A stretch of 64,000 bases of DNA, taken from contig VWND01000004.1 of assembly GCA_009599575.1 (NCBI GenBank), positions 1,294,001 to 1,358,000 on the forward strand, written 5' to 3'. This DNA comes from Blumeriella jaapii (lineage: Eukaryota; Ascomycota; Leotiomycetes; Helotiales; Drepanopezizaceae). The notes below the pieces were generated by a model. That model saw nothing but the letters and a program-made list of their open reading frames with translations. It was not told where the DNA came from and ran no database searches. Both the position numbers and the translations under genes were made by a program. Positions 54,812 to 64,000 of the stretch are shown here, in pieces (position 1 is the first letter of the stretch; every line of letters starts with the position of its first letter).

Positions 54812-55616
54812 CATCGGGAAGGACGCAAAAGTTGGCTGCCGTATCGAATATCGAAAATAATATATATAATCTTAAGAAAACAGGTCCCGAGCCTTCCGTC
54901 CGCAATAACAATACTAAATACTAATTTCGGAAGCAGCGATAATAAATTTAATGCTTTTTGTACGCTACGAACGTAGGCAGATCTTTTAATAATGGTTTCC
55001 CTGCGATTTCAAAGAAATACTGTCGTATAATAATATAATAAATATTATCGTAGCGCAAAAGCGAGCTTTTAAATTTAAGCATTCAATGTTCCATTAGTAT
55101 TATAGCAGCTATCGCATAAGAACCGATATTATAATCAATTATTCGAACTGCGCATCTGCTTGCGGCTACGATCGTCGGCAGATTTGCGACTGCGACCCCA
55201 AGGAATGCTGTCGTACAAAAACACATTGGATATCATCGGAAAGGACGCAAGAGTTGGCTGCCGTATCGAGCGTTGAAAATAATACCGGCGTGCGTGCGAA
55301 TCGTCGGAATAAAATCGCGACGCGTATTTTATCAAACGTAGTTAGCAAATAAACTTCCAAAAAAAAGAATAAGATGGGAAGGAAAAGGGGGGGGGAAGGG
55401 GAGATGGGTTAAAAACGTGGTGGTGATGAAAAACAAAATGGTTGTAAATAAAAAAAAGAAAGTCGCATAAATCAATTGATCAATATTAGATCCCCGCCTT
55501 TTTTTGGGTCTCCGCTTTCTTATTTCTTATCGTAAATAGTCCGTGCATCCTCCCACGTGCGGCCACGTTGGCCTTCCCGCTGGGCCCACTGTTTTTGGGA
55601 TATAATCACGTTTACC
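54812..55616. repeat. D, right segment
   Basis: 805 bp with a direct repeat of the left segment at 55128-55293, a G-rich stretch GGGGGGGGGAAGGGG at 55388-55402, GTGGTGGTGATG at 55419-55430, a GC-rich end and the terminal inverted repeat. Open frames at 55135-55360 are short and without recognisable domains. I see no DDE transposase. Confidence 0.78.
55128..55293. repeat. Internal direct repeat of D, second copy
   Basis: Matches 41234-41339 continued at 54812-54871 once Gy1B is removed (CGATCGTCGGCAGA..TTGCG, CTGTCGTAC..AAACACA, GTTGGCTGCCGTATCGA). About 165 bp at roughly 85-90 percent by eye. A third, weaker relative is at about 54970-55045. Confidence 0.82.
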
Positions 55617-56337
55617 ATATTTTCGATGCGATTAAAACTTTTTAACGTATTAAATTTTTTTTAATATTTCGAAATAAATTTTATTCGATTGCATAAGCTT
55701 ATTATATTTACCGGCTATAATAACGAACCGAAAAAGCTTATTTTTTTGCTATTTTTTTTTTTACGATTAACCGACGTTGTATAAATTTTCTTTTTTTAAT
55801 TATAAATTTGGATTTTACCGACGTTTTTATCGGTCGCAAATTTATATAGCATTACGATTTAAAACAAGCGTACGGCCAAAAAAAAACAAAATAAAATGGC
55901 CATTCGATATGCCTGTTATTTTTTATTTTGACGAGCAGTTATTCGTCGATTTTAATTGACAAAAAAACCTAAAATGCTTAATCGCATATATCAAAAAAAA
56001 TACAAACAAACGAAACAGCGCAATAAAAGTTTTATATATTTTTGCTTAAATTTCTACAACGATTAAAAAAGTTTATTTAAATTTTAGAATCAATAAACCT
56101 TTTATATTTATACGAAATTTTAAAAGCAGTTTGCATAAAATAAAATAAAAATTTATTAACAGTTTAAAACCGATCAAGCCGGTTTTTTTAACCGGGCCAA
56201 TTGCTACCTTTTTTATTTTCAATTGCAATATCAGTTGTATTTCCGCTTTTATATTCAGCGTTTTACAAATACGTTACGAAAAACGAATGCGAACCGCGAA
56301 AAAAAAAATTATTATTATTTAACGATTGCACGTTTAT
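55617..56337 (+). mobile_element. Gy2c, third segment (protease and linker)
   Basis: Resumes at the ATATTTTCG target copy and matches Gy2b 45525-46255. Contains GFYRRFYRSQIYIAL-like decay of the protease region (55810-55850) and the linker FDEQLFVDFN (55929-55958). Cut at 56337 by Gy1C. The rest of Gy2c lies beyond the window. Confidence 0.9.
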
Positions 56338-56605
56338 TATAACGATCTAATTAATCGAAGGGCTGGGAGATCAGTCAACTGGTCGCCGTGTTCATATGGT
56401 ATAAAAAACGAGCCTTTGGTTCTGTAACAAATTTTTTATTTAGAATCAATAACTGCAAAAAACAGAAGTTGTTAAAAGAAAAAAGTCTTATATATATAAA
56501 TAGTTTTTACAATTGATGGAAAGATTTACCAAAAGACTAGAGAGCTTGCAGCTATACGTAGTTGCTAGAATAATACGAAAGGTGGCAAAAAAGTAAATCG
56601 TTATA
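56338..56605 (-). repeat. Gy1C 3' LTR
   Basis: 268 bp, outer edge TATAACGATCT (TGTAACGATCT in Gy1B), inner edge CGTTATA. The polypurine tract follows as CGGACGAAGAAATAA on the minus strand. Confidence 0.92.
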
Positions 56606-59030
56606 TTATTTCTTCGTCCGAAAAAAGCGCGCTTTCGAGCTTTTATCCATTAATACGTTATTATTCAAATAATCGTACGAATCTAAACCTTCGGAATACG
56701 CTTTTAGCCAATCTATAAGTTTTGCAAAAGGACCGGAAAGCTTTTTATGCGCTAAATAAAAATCGCGCATTTTTAAAAAAGCATATATAAAATCAAACGC
56801 GGAATACTACGTGAAATTTTTATTTAAGCTTATTTAAAAAGCTTTGTATTAAAAGGTTTTTCGCTGCATTCGACAAGCGATTAATTTTTCGATTTCGTAA
56901 TTAAGTTTATTAATTATATTAATAAATTCAAAAGCTAAATTAATTTGATCTGAAAGCGCGTCGTCAATTGCTTTACGCAATCGATTAGCGTGAAAAACTA
57001 AATGTACGTTTATAATATTAAAAAAGTTTAACTTAAAAGCGTTATCGAAAATTTTGGTTATAATTTTGAAAAAGCCGTTTGTAAGATTGTCGAGCTTGCG
57101 AAAAGGCCGGAAAATCGAAAATAAACGCATATCGAGCTATACGTAATCGCTAACGTTAAAATCGATCGCGCGGCGAAATTTATTCGCATTTTTTTTTATT
57201 TTATCGTAGGCTTATTAAAAATGCGATTTGGCGAAGTTTCAAACATCGTAATAACGGCGAGCGTACGCACGAGCTTCGTTTGCGTTTAACTTATATAAAA
57301 GGTTAAGAGAAAAAAAAGTGTCGAGCTTTCAATTCCAATTAATATAAGAAATATAACCGTATACAATTTCAAAAAATAAAAAACCATTTAGACTTTCGTA
57401 AAAAAAAATTATTTAAGCGAAATCTATTATTAAAAGAAATTCGCTTTAATCGTTTTAATAAAAGTTTACGAAAAATCGAAAGCGTTTTTGCAGATATTGA
57501 TTGTAAATTTCGATCTGACCGTCGGTTTCATAATAAACGGCTGTCGAAAACTTTAATTACGTATCGAATATTTTATTTAATTCAAACCAAAAAATAAATT
57601 AATACTAAAAGCTACGATCGCTAATAATATTTTTTAAAAAGCCAAAATACTTATATACGTGGAATATATACAATTTGGCGAAGCTTCGAGCATCGATATT
57701 TTTATAACAAAAAATCGAAATAGCTTATTTAAAAAAGCGATTTATTATTACGAATATATTATCGTAATTATATTTGTTTTTGTTAAAATTGCAAAAGTTT
57801 ATTATAAAATGCTTTTAAAAATGGTTAAAAATAAAAAAAATCTGAAAAAAGCCGGGGCGCTTATTTTTTAAAACAAAACTTTTTCGATAAACGTAGCAGT
57901 TGCGATAGTATTATTTTACGAAAGCTGTTATACCTCGTTAATAATATTAGTTCGAAAGCAATTGCGTAGTTTTGCGAACGCTGGAATAAGCGGTAAAAAT
58001 TTGGTCGTGCATTTTTCGTACGAAGGCCAAACAAAAATAATCGACGTCTAAGATTATTAAACGATTATAATATAACAGCAAATCGCGTTTAAATATATAC
58101 GAAATATTATTATCGTCGTTTTTTTTTGTAGCGTTTTATATAGTTTTTTTTCGAAAGATTATCAAACTGCTAATTATACGATTAGCGTGGAAAATTTAAT
58201 TACGATACGAAATGCGAAAGAAAAATCAGCTATTTTAACGATAAAAACAGCTGTTTCGAAAGCCGTGGAAAATCGAAGTTTTTTAGTTAAAAAGCGGTGA
58301 TCGATTTGATTTGCTCGAAGAAAGGTTTGCAAACGCTAAATGCGTTTAAAAAAGTTTTGGCGGTCGAATTCGCTCGTACGACGTATTAATGCGTTAGCAA
58401 AAAGATTATGTTTATTTGGTTTGTACGTAATAAAAAAGTTGTAATCGGCGAGAAGTTCGGCTTAGCGTGCTTATCGAGCGTTTAAAAGTTTAAAAATTAT
58501 AAAATATTTTAAAGTTTTATAATTATTAATAATTTTGATTTAATAAATTAAGCTAGCTAATTTAATACGAAAATTGCTTAAAGATTTTACGATTACGAGC
58601 ATTTTTTTATCGTATACGACGTAGTTTAGCTTTACGAAAGCTATAGTTTTGCTAAAATAAGCGATTGGAAGCTAGTCGTCGTTATAAAATTGCGAAAGCA
58701 CAAAAGTTATTACGCCGTTTAAAACGTTAACTTTTAATATGCAAAAAAGGTTTTGCCTGTAATATTATAAAATTAATGTAATAATAAAAGTTAATATAAA
58801 AAGGTCGAAACTTTTCTAATATTCAAAAATAAAATTATAAAAAACGTTAGTTTTAATCAAATAAACCAAAAGCTTTGCAATTATACCGTAGTTTCGAATA
58901 AAACGTCGGTAAAAGTTACAAAAACCAAAAAAGCTTTATACATTTTTTATAGTAATAAAAGGCTTTTAATAAGCGATTACGAAGATTTTTTTTAGGTCTA
59001 CTTTTAGATTTTTAATAAAAATAATAAATT
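56606..59030 (-). pseudogene. Gy1C integrase and RNase H/RT remnant
   Basis: Minus-strand integrase tail at 56849-57130 (IINVHLVFHANRLRKAIDDA), core at about 57400-57800 with NIISDRSF, YYETDGQIEIYNQYLQKRFR and IFVIINRFFK, then the linker to RNase H (57890-58350) and RNase H motifs near 58560-58690. The RT portion begins near 58900 before Co7. Inactive. Confidence 0.82.
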
Positions 59031-59272
59031 TGTCGTGCATAGCTGAATAGTCGGTAGGAACCCTCACCGGAGGCTGGAATGGATGAATTATATACAGTAA
59101 GATGTTACTTGTATTGTTTTAAGTTTGACTGGCGAGCTTTCCGCAGAAGACGGAAGGTTCGGGCTCGCTTAGTTAATCGCTCGGAAAAACTAGTCTTCGA
59201 AAAGGCTCGTTATTACGTGACTATAAGCTTTTCCGAGCTCCAGGAATATTTAATTATTAAAAGCGTATAAAA
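59031..59272 (-). repeat. Co7 probable 3' LTR
   Basis: The outer border is clear (TGTCGTGC at 59031); the inner border is a guess because the partner LTR is outside. GC content is near normal. A 63-codon plus-strand open frame (59079-59270) is Arg-rich with no known domain and is likely chance. 59273-59325 is A-rich filler. Confidence 0.5.
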
Positions 59273-59839
59273 AAAATAAATTTAAAATAAAAAAAATAAA
59301 AAATAATAAAAAAATGTAAATATAACGCAATATATTTTTCTAGCTAATTGCTAATCCGATAATTAGCTATTTTCAAAGCGCGGAAAAATCTTTTTGTCGT
59401 CCGAATGCGGCCGTAACGCGATATTGCAATATTTATATAGCTTATTTATATTTTTTGTTATTACGGAGCGTAAATAAAGCTAATTCAGCTTAAATAAAGG
59501 TTTCGTCGCTTTTGAAAACCTTAACTTTTTTATTTTCTTATCAGTTTTTTAATAGATTTAGGTTTTATTATTTTAATTAAAAATATCGATATAGCTTTTT
59601 TTATACCTAAAAAAGATCGTCCGCGTAGCTTTACGCGATTAATTAGCTTAGCTTTTCGGATTTCCAATCCTCGGCGCTTATGTAATCGAAGTTTTGCGAA
59701 ATTTATTTTGCGCAATCAATCGGCTTTTTCGGCCAATTTTTTTTTTTTAACCTTTTCGAAAAAGACGACTTTTTCGATGTTTCGTTTTTTTAAACGGTTT
59801 TTTTTTTTTCGGAAATTTATATTTGCCTGGCTTCGAAAA

Positions 59840-60260
59840 TGCCGATATAACGCTTGAAAATAAAAGAAACGCTGCTAGCGGTGAAAAAGCTATTAGCGAT
59901 AATTTCGGTTTTTAATAGCACTTTCGGAAAAAAAAAAAAAAAACACTAGCGCTTTTAGAAAAAAAGCGGCCGGAAATTATTAAAGCGAAAAAACTGAAAA
60001 TAAAAATAACGACGATAATCGTTTTTTAAAACGCGCTCGCATTAAGGCCAAAAAGCCTGCTATTCCTAGGTTTTTTAATTTTACTTTTTATATATATTTA
60101 TATTGCTCGCAAAACAATTGAAAACCTAAACTACGATTGCTTATCGAATTTAGCTAAAGCTTATTGCTATCGGTGCTACGTAATCAGCACGTCGTGCATT
60201 CCGGCCGACGCGAACGTTTTGGCTGCGTAGTTTTTCGTTTTTAAAGCTCGGATTAACAAA
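59840..60260 (+). pseudogene. Possible antisense Cys-rich ORF at the Co7 3' end
   Basis: Opposite in orientation to Co7 pol. A plus-strand frame from about 60087 to 60229 reads ARKTIENLNYDCLSNLAKAY, then C-YR-C-YVISTS-C (60165-60197). The C-X2-C-X6-C spacing equals the first half of a fungal Zn2Cys6 cluster; the second half is not readable. A neighbouring frame (60010-60100) gives KRARIKAKKPAIPRFFNF. It might be a passenger or gag-like gene. The minus strand of the same interval is more broken. Confidence 0.35.
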
Positions 60261-60449
60261 ATTATTAAAACGGTCAGTTTTATTAAAAAACTCTATCGTT
60301 TTTGCTAATCGATTTTTAAAATATAACGGTTATTTTTTATTTTACGGTTAAAGCGGCTTTGAAAATGCAAAAAAATAAGTTTTTAAATCGATCGTAATTT
60401 AAAAGCAAAACTAATAAACACAAAGCGTATTATTAACGCGAAATTCGCT

Positions 60450-61010
60450 GCGGCTCGTAAAGTTTTTTAATTTTTTGCTTTTCGAATAAAAACTTTTACG
60501 TTTGTTTTACGTGCTAGCGGAATAAAATCTGGCCACGATTTATTAAAAAATGCTTTCGTTTTTGAAGATTCAAAAAAGAATTTCGCGGCGATTTTTTTAC
60601 TAAACGTTTTTTGGTTTTTAGCCTGATAAAGCTTCGTAAAAAAAAAAAAATGCTCCGGCTGCACAGCCGGCGGCAGCTGTTTTTAAAAGGTTTATCGGAA
60701 GTTTTATTTTAAATTTGATTATCGCGAAGCGTCGGACGCGGATTATTATTTTAGCAGATTATATTTTTGATTTTTTGCAAAACTAAGCGGTCTGGTTTTG
60801 GGTTTTTAAATTTGCGAAAAATTCGGATTTTTTTTGGTTAGAAAATAGTTTTTGTTATGTTTTAAGTTTTAATAAAAATTTGTTTAAATAAATATACGTT
60901 TGCAAAATGCAAGCTTTTTAGCTCGATTAATCGAGCTTTTCGATAAAATTCCGAAAATCCCGTAGGTTTAGAAATTTAACAAAACTTTCGTACTTTTATC
61001 GGGTTAAATT
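60450..61010 (-). pseudogene. Region between Co7 RNase H and the antisense ORF
   Basis: No recognised domain. The minus strand has a 65-residue open stretch at 60467-60664 (KKIAAKFFFESSKTKAFFNK). The plus strand also gives coherent residues here (GIKSGHDLLKNAFVFEDSKK), so the coding strand is undecided. Confidence 0.35.
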
Positions 61011-61560
61011 TTTAGTAAAACCGTTTGCGTATATTTTATTTATTAAAAAATATATAATTTTAAATTTCTTATTTTAATACTTTTGGCGAATTTATATATT
61101 GCTTATATCGACGTAACGAAGCTTCGTAAAGATTTTTTTTTTTTTTTCTACGATTAATCTGATTGTTTGCTAATTATCGCAATATACGTTTTACTTAGAA
61201 ATAATATCGAATCGAAGCTTTTTAAAAAAAACATTAAAATGTTATTATTTTTTTTACGGTCGCTATATAAACAAATAATTCCGCTTTAATAAAAAAAATA
61301 ATAACTGTGTTTTATCGTACAGCTTTTTATAAAATAGTATTTTCGAAAAAAAAAAAAATATAACTTTAAAAAAATTTCCGAATTTTTAAATCGTCGGCGA
61401 AAAAGATGTCGGTGGAAATTATTAATTGGTTCTTCCGCTTTTCCCGATTGTAAACGATTTTTAGAAACTTCGTTTTATAAAAATATCGAAGCGTTTAATT
61501 GGCTGCTTCGAAATATTAAAAACTTAAATTAATAAAAAAATAAAAAAGCTGAAAAGCTGC
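61010..61560 (-). pseudogene. Co7 RNase H
   Basis: Minus-strand copia RNase H. The segment before it (61560-61600) fits the conserved IGSxMYAAxxTRPDIAFA sequence (LYFDPT, FSQLFSF here). Near 61370-61410 the frames give the STDxxFADDLxTRKS pattern (FFADDLKIRKFF). Near 60940-60960 comes STKVLLNF, where PADGLTKAL is expected. Heavily interrupted. Confidence 0.7.
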
Positions 61561-61599
61561 GAAAACTACGTCGGGTCGAAGTATAATAGCCGTATATAA

Positions 61600-62400
61600 A
61601 ATTAAACCGATTTTTTTTTAATACTTTTTAATCTGCGAAAGCGTGGCTACGCTTAAGTTTTTAACGAATTCGCAAATTAAAAAAAGCGTATTTAAAAAGC
61701 GCTTTTTACATATACTAAATTTCGTAGCAATTTTTTCGATATACGAATCGTAAAGCAAAAAACTTTTTTCTTTTGTTTGTTTCGTAAAATACAAATTCCG
61801 AAAAAATAATTTAAATCTTTTATATTTATAAACTCGTAGGTTTTTTTTAAATCGAAAATAATTTCGTCGGCTTTTAACGAATAAAAAATATAATATAAAA
61901 TTTAAATATCGTCGACGTAAAACGCTATATATACGCTTCGCATTTTATTAGCGAATATACAAAGTTTTTCGCTTATTAATTCGAACTTTAGCTTTTTCAA
62001 AATATTAGCGAATTCGCCGTATTATAAAACTGAAAAGTTTTTTAACTTATATAAAACTCGGTTTAACTGTATTATTATATTTAATTATTTGAATTTATCA
62101 AACAGATAGCACGTAACTAGCTTACTTTTGGAATCTCGTTTTGCATTAACGAAAGTATTAATCATATCGAATTGCTTAATTTCCAAATCGAAATAGGCCG
62201 CTAGCGTTATAATCGTTCGGAAAAAACAGACTGCGAATATAGCTGCGTATATAAAAAAAATTAAAACTTCGTTTTAAAAGTTTTCTTTTATAATTAATTT
62301 CGATTTGCACCGTTGCAACTCGTTTAAACTGTTTGTTTTGTATATAAAAATCCATTTAAATAAAATAAATTTTATGATTTTATTTTTTTTAACAATTCTT
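61600..62400 (-). pseudogene. Co7 reverse transcriptase
   Basis: Minus-strand copia RT. KWIFIYKTN near 62330-62356 (from KWVFKYK), ITLAAYFDLEIKQFDMINTF and VNAKRDSKSKLV near 62125-62215, and FYVDDI at 61905-61922, the copia catalytic box, both Asp intact. FEINIKDLNYFFGICILR-like sequence (from YxMxDLGELKxFLGIxV) near 61790-61850. Stops and frameshifts elsewhere. Confidence 0.88.
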
Positions 62401-64000
62401 TAGCATTTTCTGGTTTTTAAGTTTTTGATCTCGGTTTTTGCTTTTTTTTTAAACTGCTTTTTTATCTAATAATTTTTTAATTCGTTTTAATTTCTTAGAG
62501 TTTTCGAGAAATTGTTCCGATATTGTTTTTGGTCGGAAAATTAAATATTTTTTATCGATTTTCTTTTTATCGAAGCCGCTATTATTGCGTAAATAATTTA
62601 AAGGTTTTTTTCATTTATTTAAATCGGCTCGTTTATTTAAAACGTATAAACGAATTCGTCGATCTGTTGTTTAATAAATAAAACCATTAATTAAAAAATT
62701 TCGCATATCGTAGCGTATATTTTCGGTTTATCCGGCTAATATAAAATAAAATTTGTACGATTTCGTTTAGCAGTTTTTAAAATCAGCTGCTTTTTATCGC
62801 TTATCGGAAACTTCGATTTGTTTTTTTTATTTTTTTTAAATAATGCTTTTTTTTTAGTAATTAGCTTTGGAAAAGTTTTCAAAAGCAAGCGTTTAAATAG
62901 CTGTTTTATTTTAAATCGATTTGGCGCTTGATTTGCCGGGCGATAGCTTTTAATTATAATTTAAAAAATTAAATTGCGCGCTTTTTGTATAGAACCATTT
63001 TTATATTCGCGCCGAAAAACTTTTTAAAGCTTTATTCCGTTTTATTCTGTTTTGCAATAATAAGCTTTATTAGTTTGTTATTTTTTTTTAAACTTTTATG
63101 ATTTTTTAACGCTTTTATCGCGTCGGTCAAAATGTTTCGAATATGCTTTGTATACTTCCGACTAATAACTAGTTTTAAAAATTGAAATTAATCGGTAATA
63201 GCTTTATCGAGAAAACTTTTATAAAAAACTATTACTTTCGAGTTTTAAACGTTTGAATCGACCGTAAAAAAAGGCTCGATCGCTTCGACTTTTATTAGAT
63301 TTTTTATTTTCGAAGATTTAGCTTTTTTTGAAATATTTAAATTTATTAATATTAAAGTATTTTTCTTTTTTATCGTAAGCTTTAAAAATTTATTAAAAAG
63401 GCTTGAAATAAATTTTAGTTTTAATAGCGGCTCCGGTGAAAAAAGACTTTTATTTTTTCGTATAAAATTTAGAAATTGCTCGTTTTGTAATAATAGCTTT
63501 TTTTTTGTATTACTTTTTTTTTAGCATACCGAATTTTGCTGATCTGCGCCGCTATTAAAACCGTCCGCTAATATCTGATACTCAGCGTTTTAAGCTTTTT
63601 CGTTTTTCGCGTTTTCGATAAACTCTACGGTTTTTTAAAGTTTTAATTTAATTATAAGATTTGGATTTTTACGCTCCGAAAAATAAAATTTGAATTCGTT
63701 AAATACTACGTTTCGGCTCGTAATTACACGCATTAATTAAAGCATTTAGATTTTGTAAATATTAAAAGCGTTATATTTAATTAAATATCCGATGTATTTT
63801 TTCGGAAAAATTTTAAATTCTTTTTTATGTTTTATAACTTTCCGATTTTTTATTATTAAATACGTACGAGCTTCGTACGCATAAACTTTGCTTTAATCTG
63901 ATTTAAAATCGGCCGTACGCGCTTTTATAATAGCAGGGTCGTAGTACCGGAAATATTACTTAAATTAATTATACAAAATTTTATTTAAAAACTTAAATTA
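62400..64000 (-). pseudogene. Co7 integrase C-terminus and IN-RT linker
   Basis: Minus strand. Near 63650-63740 ITSRNVVFNEFKFYFSERKN matches the xxSRDVxFDE motif that ends the copia integrase region. Near 63240-63330 VEAIEPFFTVDSNV belongs to the acidic linker. The integrase catalytic core lies to the right and only its tail is in view. Much of 62400-63200 is decayed linker without motifs. Confidence 0.7.

Larger units (their letters stand above)
40997..55616. mobile_element. D, non-autonomous TIR DNA transposon carrying Gy1B
   Basis: Insertion in Gy2c with a 9-bp duplication, ATATTTTCG (40988-40996 and 55617-55625). Its ends are imperfect inverted repeats: left TGTCCCAAAAACAGTGGG, right TATCCCAAAAACAGTGGG when inverted, preceded by GATACCGGAATAA on the left and GGTAAACGTGATTA on the right. 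Without Gy1B its native length is about 1.15 kb. No transposase frame is visible. A 9-bp duplication is typical of Mutator-like elements, but I cannot exclude a hAT-like 8-bp event. GC-rich subterminal regions are not RIP-mutated. Confidence 0.85.
56338..59030 (-). mobile_element. Gy1C, 3' half of a Ty3/gypsy element
   Basis: Minus-strand Gy1 copy in Gy2c: 3' LTR, integrase and RNase H to part of the RT. Flanking TTTAT (56333-56337) is the likely target copy. It is interrupted at 59031 by Co7, so the 5' half is outside. It lacks TRIM and any Gy2, so it serves as the empty-site reference for TRIM and Gy2b in Gy1B. Confidence 0.92.
59031..64000 (-). mobile_element. Co7, Ty1/copia element (3' part, runs off window)
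   Basis: Starts TGTCGTGCATAGC directly after Gy1C sequence; the 5' end is beyond 64000. The minus strand shows the copia order integrase end, RT, RNase H, with copia-type RT motifs (AAYFDLEIKQFDMINTFVNA, FYVDDI). It is the only copia element here. The left 240 bp, probably the 3' LTR, is far less mutated than the body. Confidence 0.88.

Noticed and set aside
1..64000. Mitochondrial or bacterial AT-rich origin
   Set aside because: Abundant nested LTR elements with target duplications, chromodomain integrases and RIP are features of ascomycete nuclear DNA; no organelle or bacterial gene is present.

Overview
This window looks like an AT-rich, gene-poor block of a filamentous ascomycete (Pezizomycotina) genome. 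I find no host gene, rRNA, tRNA or CRISPR. Almost every base belongs to transposable elements inserted into one another, and most are ruined by C-to-T and G-to-A changes typical of repeat-induced point mutation (RIP). CpA/TpG look scarce, TpA abundant, CpG retained, and reading frames are full of TAA/TAG where family consensus has Gln or Trp. I use local names: Gy1 to Gy5 are Ty3/gypsy LTR retrotransposon families, TRG is a gag-only LTR element, TRIM a miniature LTR element, D a terminal-inverted-repeat DNA transposon, and Co7 a Ty1/copia element.

Layout. The substrate is Gy1A (+), seen at 1-2431 and 29304-29488. Gy2a (-, 2432-29298, target duplication GAAAC) lies in it. Gy2a is split by Gy4 (+, 4180-18555, 14.4 kb, with a 3.08-kb internal tandem duplication) and by Gy3 (-, 19272-25255, duplication TTACG). 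A second Gy2 copy, Gy2c (+), enters Gy1A at 29489 and runs past the right edge. Gy2c is split by Gy5 (+, 31497-40943, duplication TAAAT), by D (40997-55616, 9-bp duplication ATATTTTCG) and by Gy1C (-, from 56338). Gy5's 3' LTR holds TRG (-, 38533-40615, duplication GGATA). D holds Gy1B (-, 41340-54806, duplication GATAT), which holds TRIM (41750-42331, duplication TTTAT) and Gy2b (+, 43473-49939, duplication TCGAT). Gy1C is cut at 59031 by Co7 (-), which runs off the window. The deepest path is Gy1A > Gy2c > D > Gy1B > Gy2b or TRIM, five levels.

Most insertions have an uninterrupted 'empty site' elsewhere in the window: Gy2b for Gy3, Gy4, Gy5, D and Gy1C; Gy1C for TRIM and Gy2b; Gy1B for Gy2a and Gy2c; and the 5' LTR of Gy5 for TRG. 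The boundaries are therefore well supported although the proteins are decayed. Gy1, Gy2, Gy3 and Gy5 read gag-protease-reverse transcriptase-RNase H-integrase; Gy2 and Gy3 also show a chromodomain-like tail, as in chromoviruses. Gy4 belongs to a different fungal gypsy lineage and carries a long extra ORF after pol. Gy5 carries an Ala/Lys-rich extra ORF after pol.

The least mutated pieces are TRG, TRIM and the ends of D. TRG keeps a nearly open gag with a perfect CCHC knuckle and LTRs that appear to differ by one base, so it is probably the youngest insertion. Observations most worth checking are: three independent Gy2 insertions within about 250 bp of the same part of Gy1; the gag-only element; the 582-bp miniature LTR element; the duplicated giant Gy4 with its unknown ORF; and a 15-bp minisatellite of variable copy number in Gy2 LTRs.
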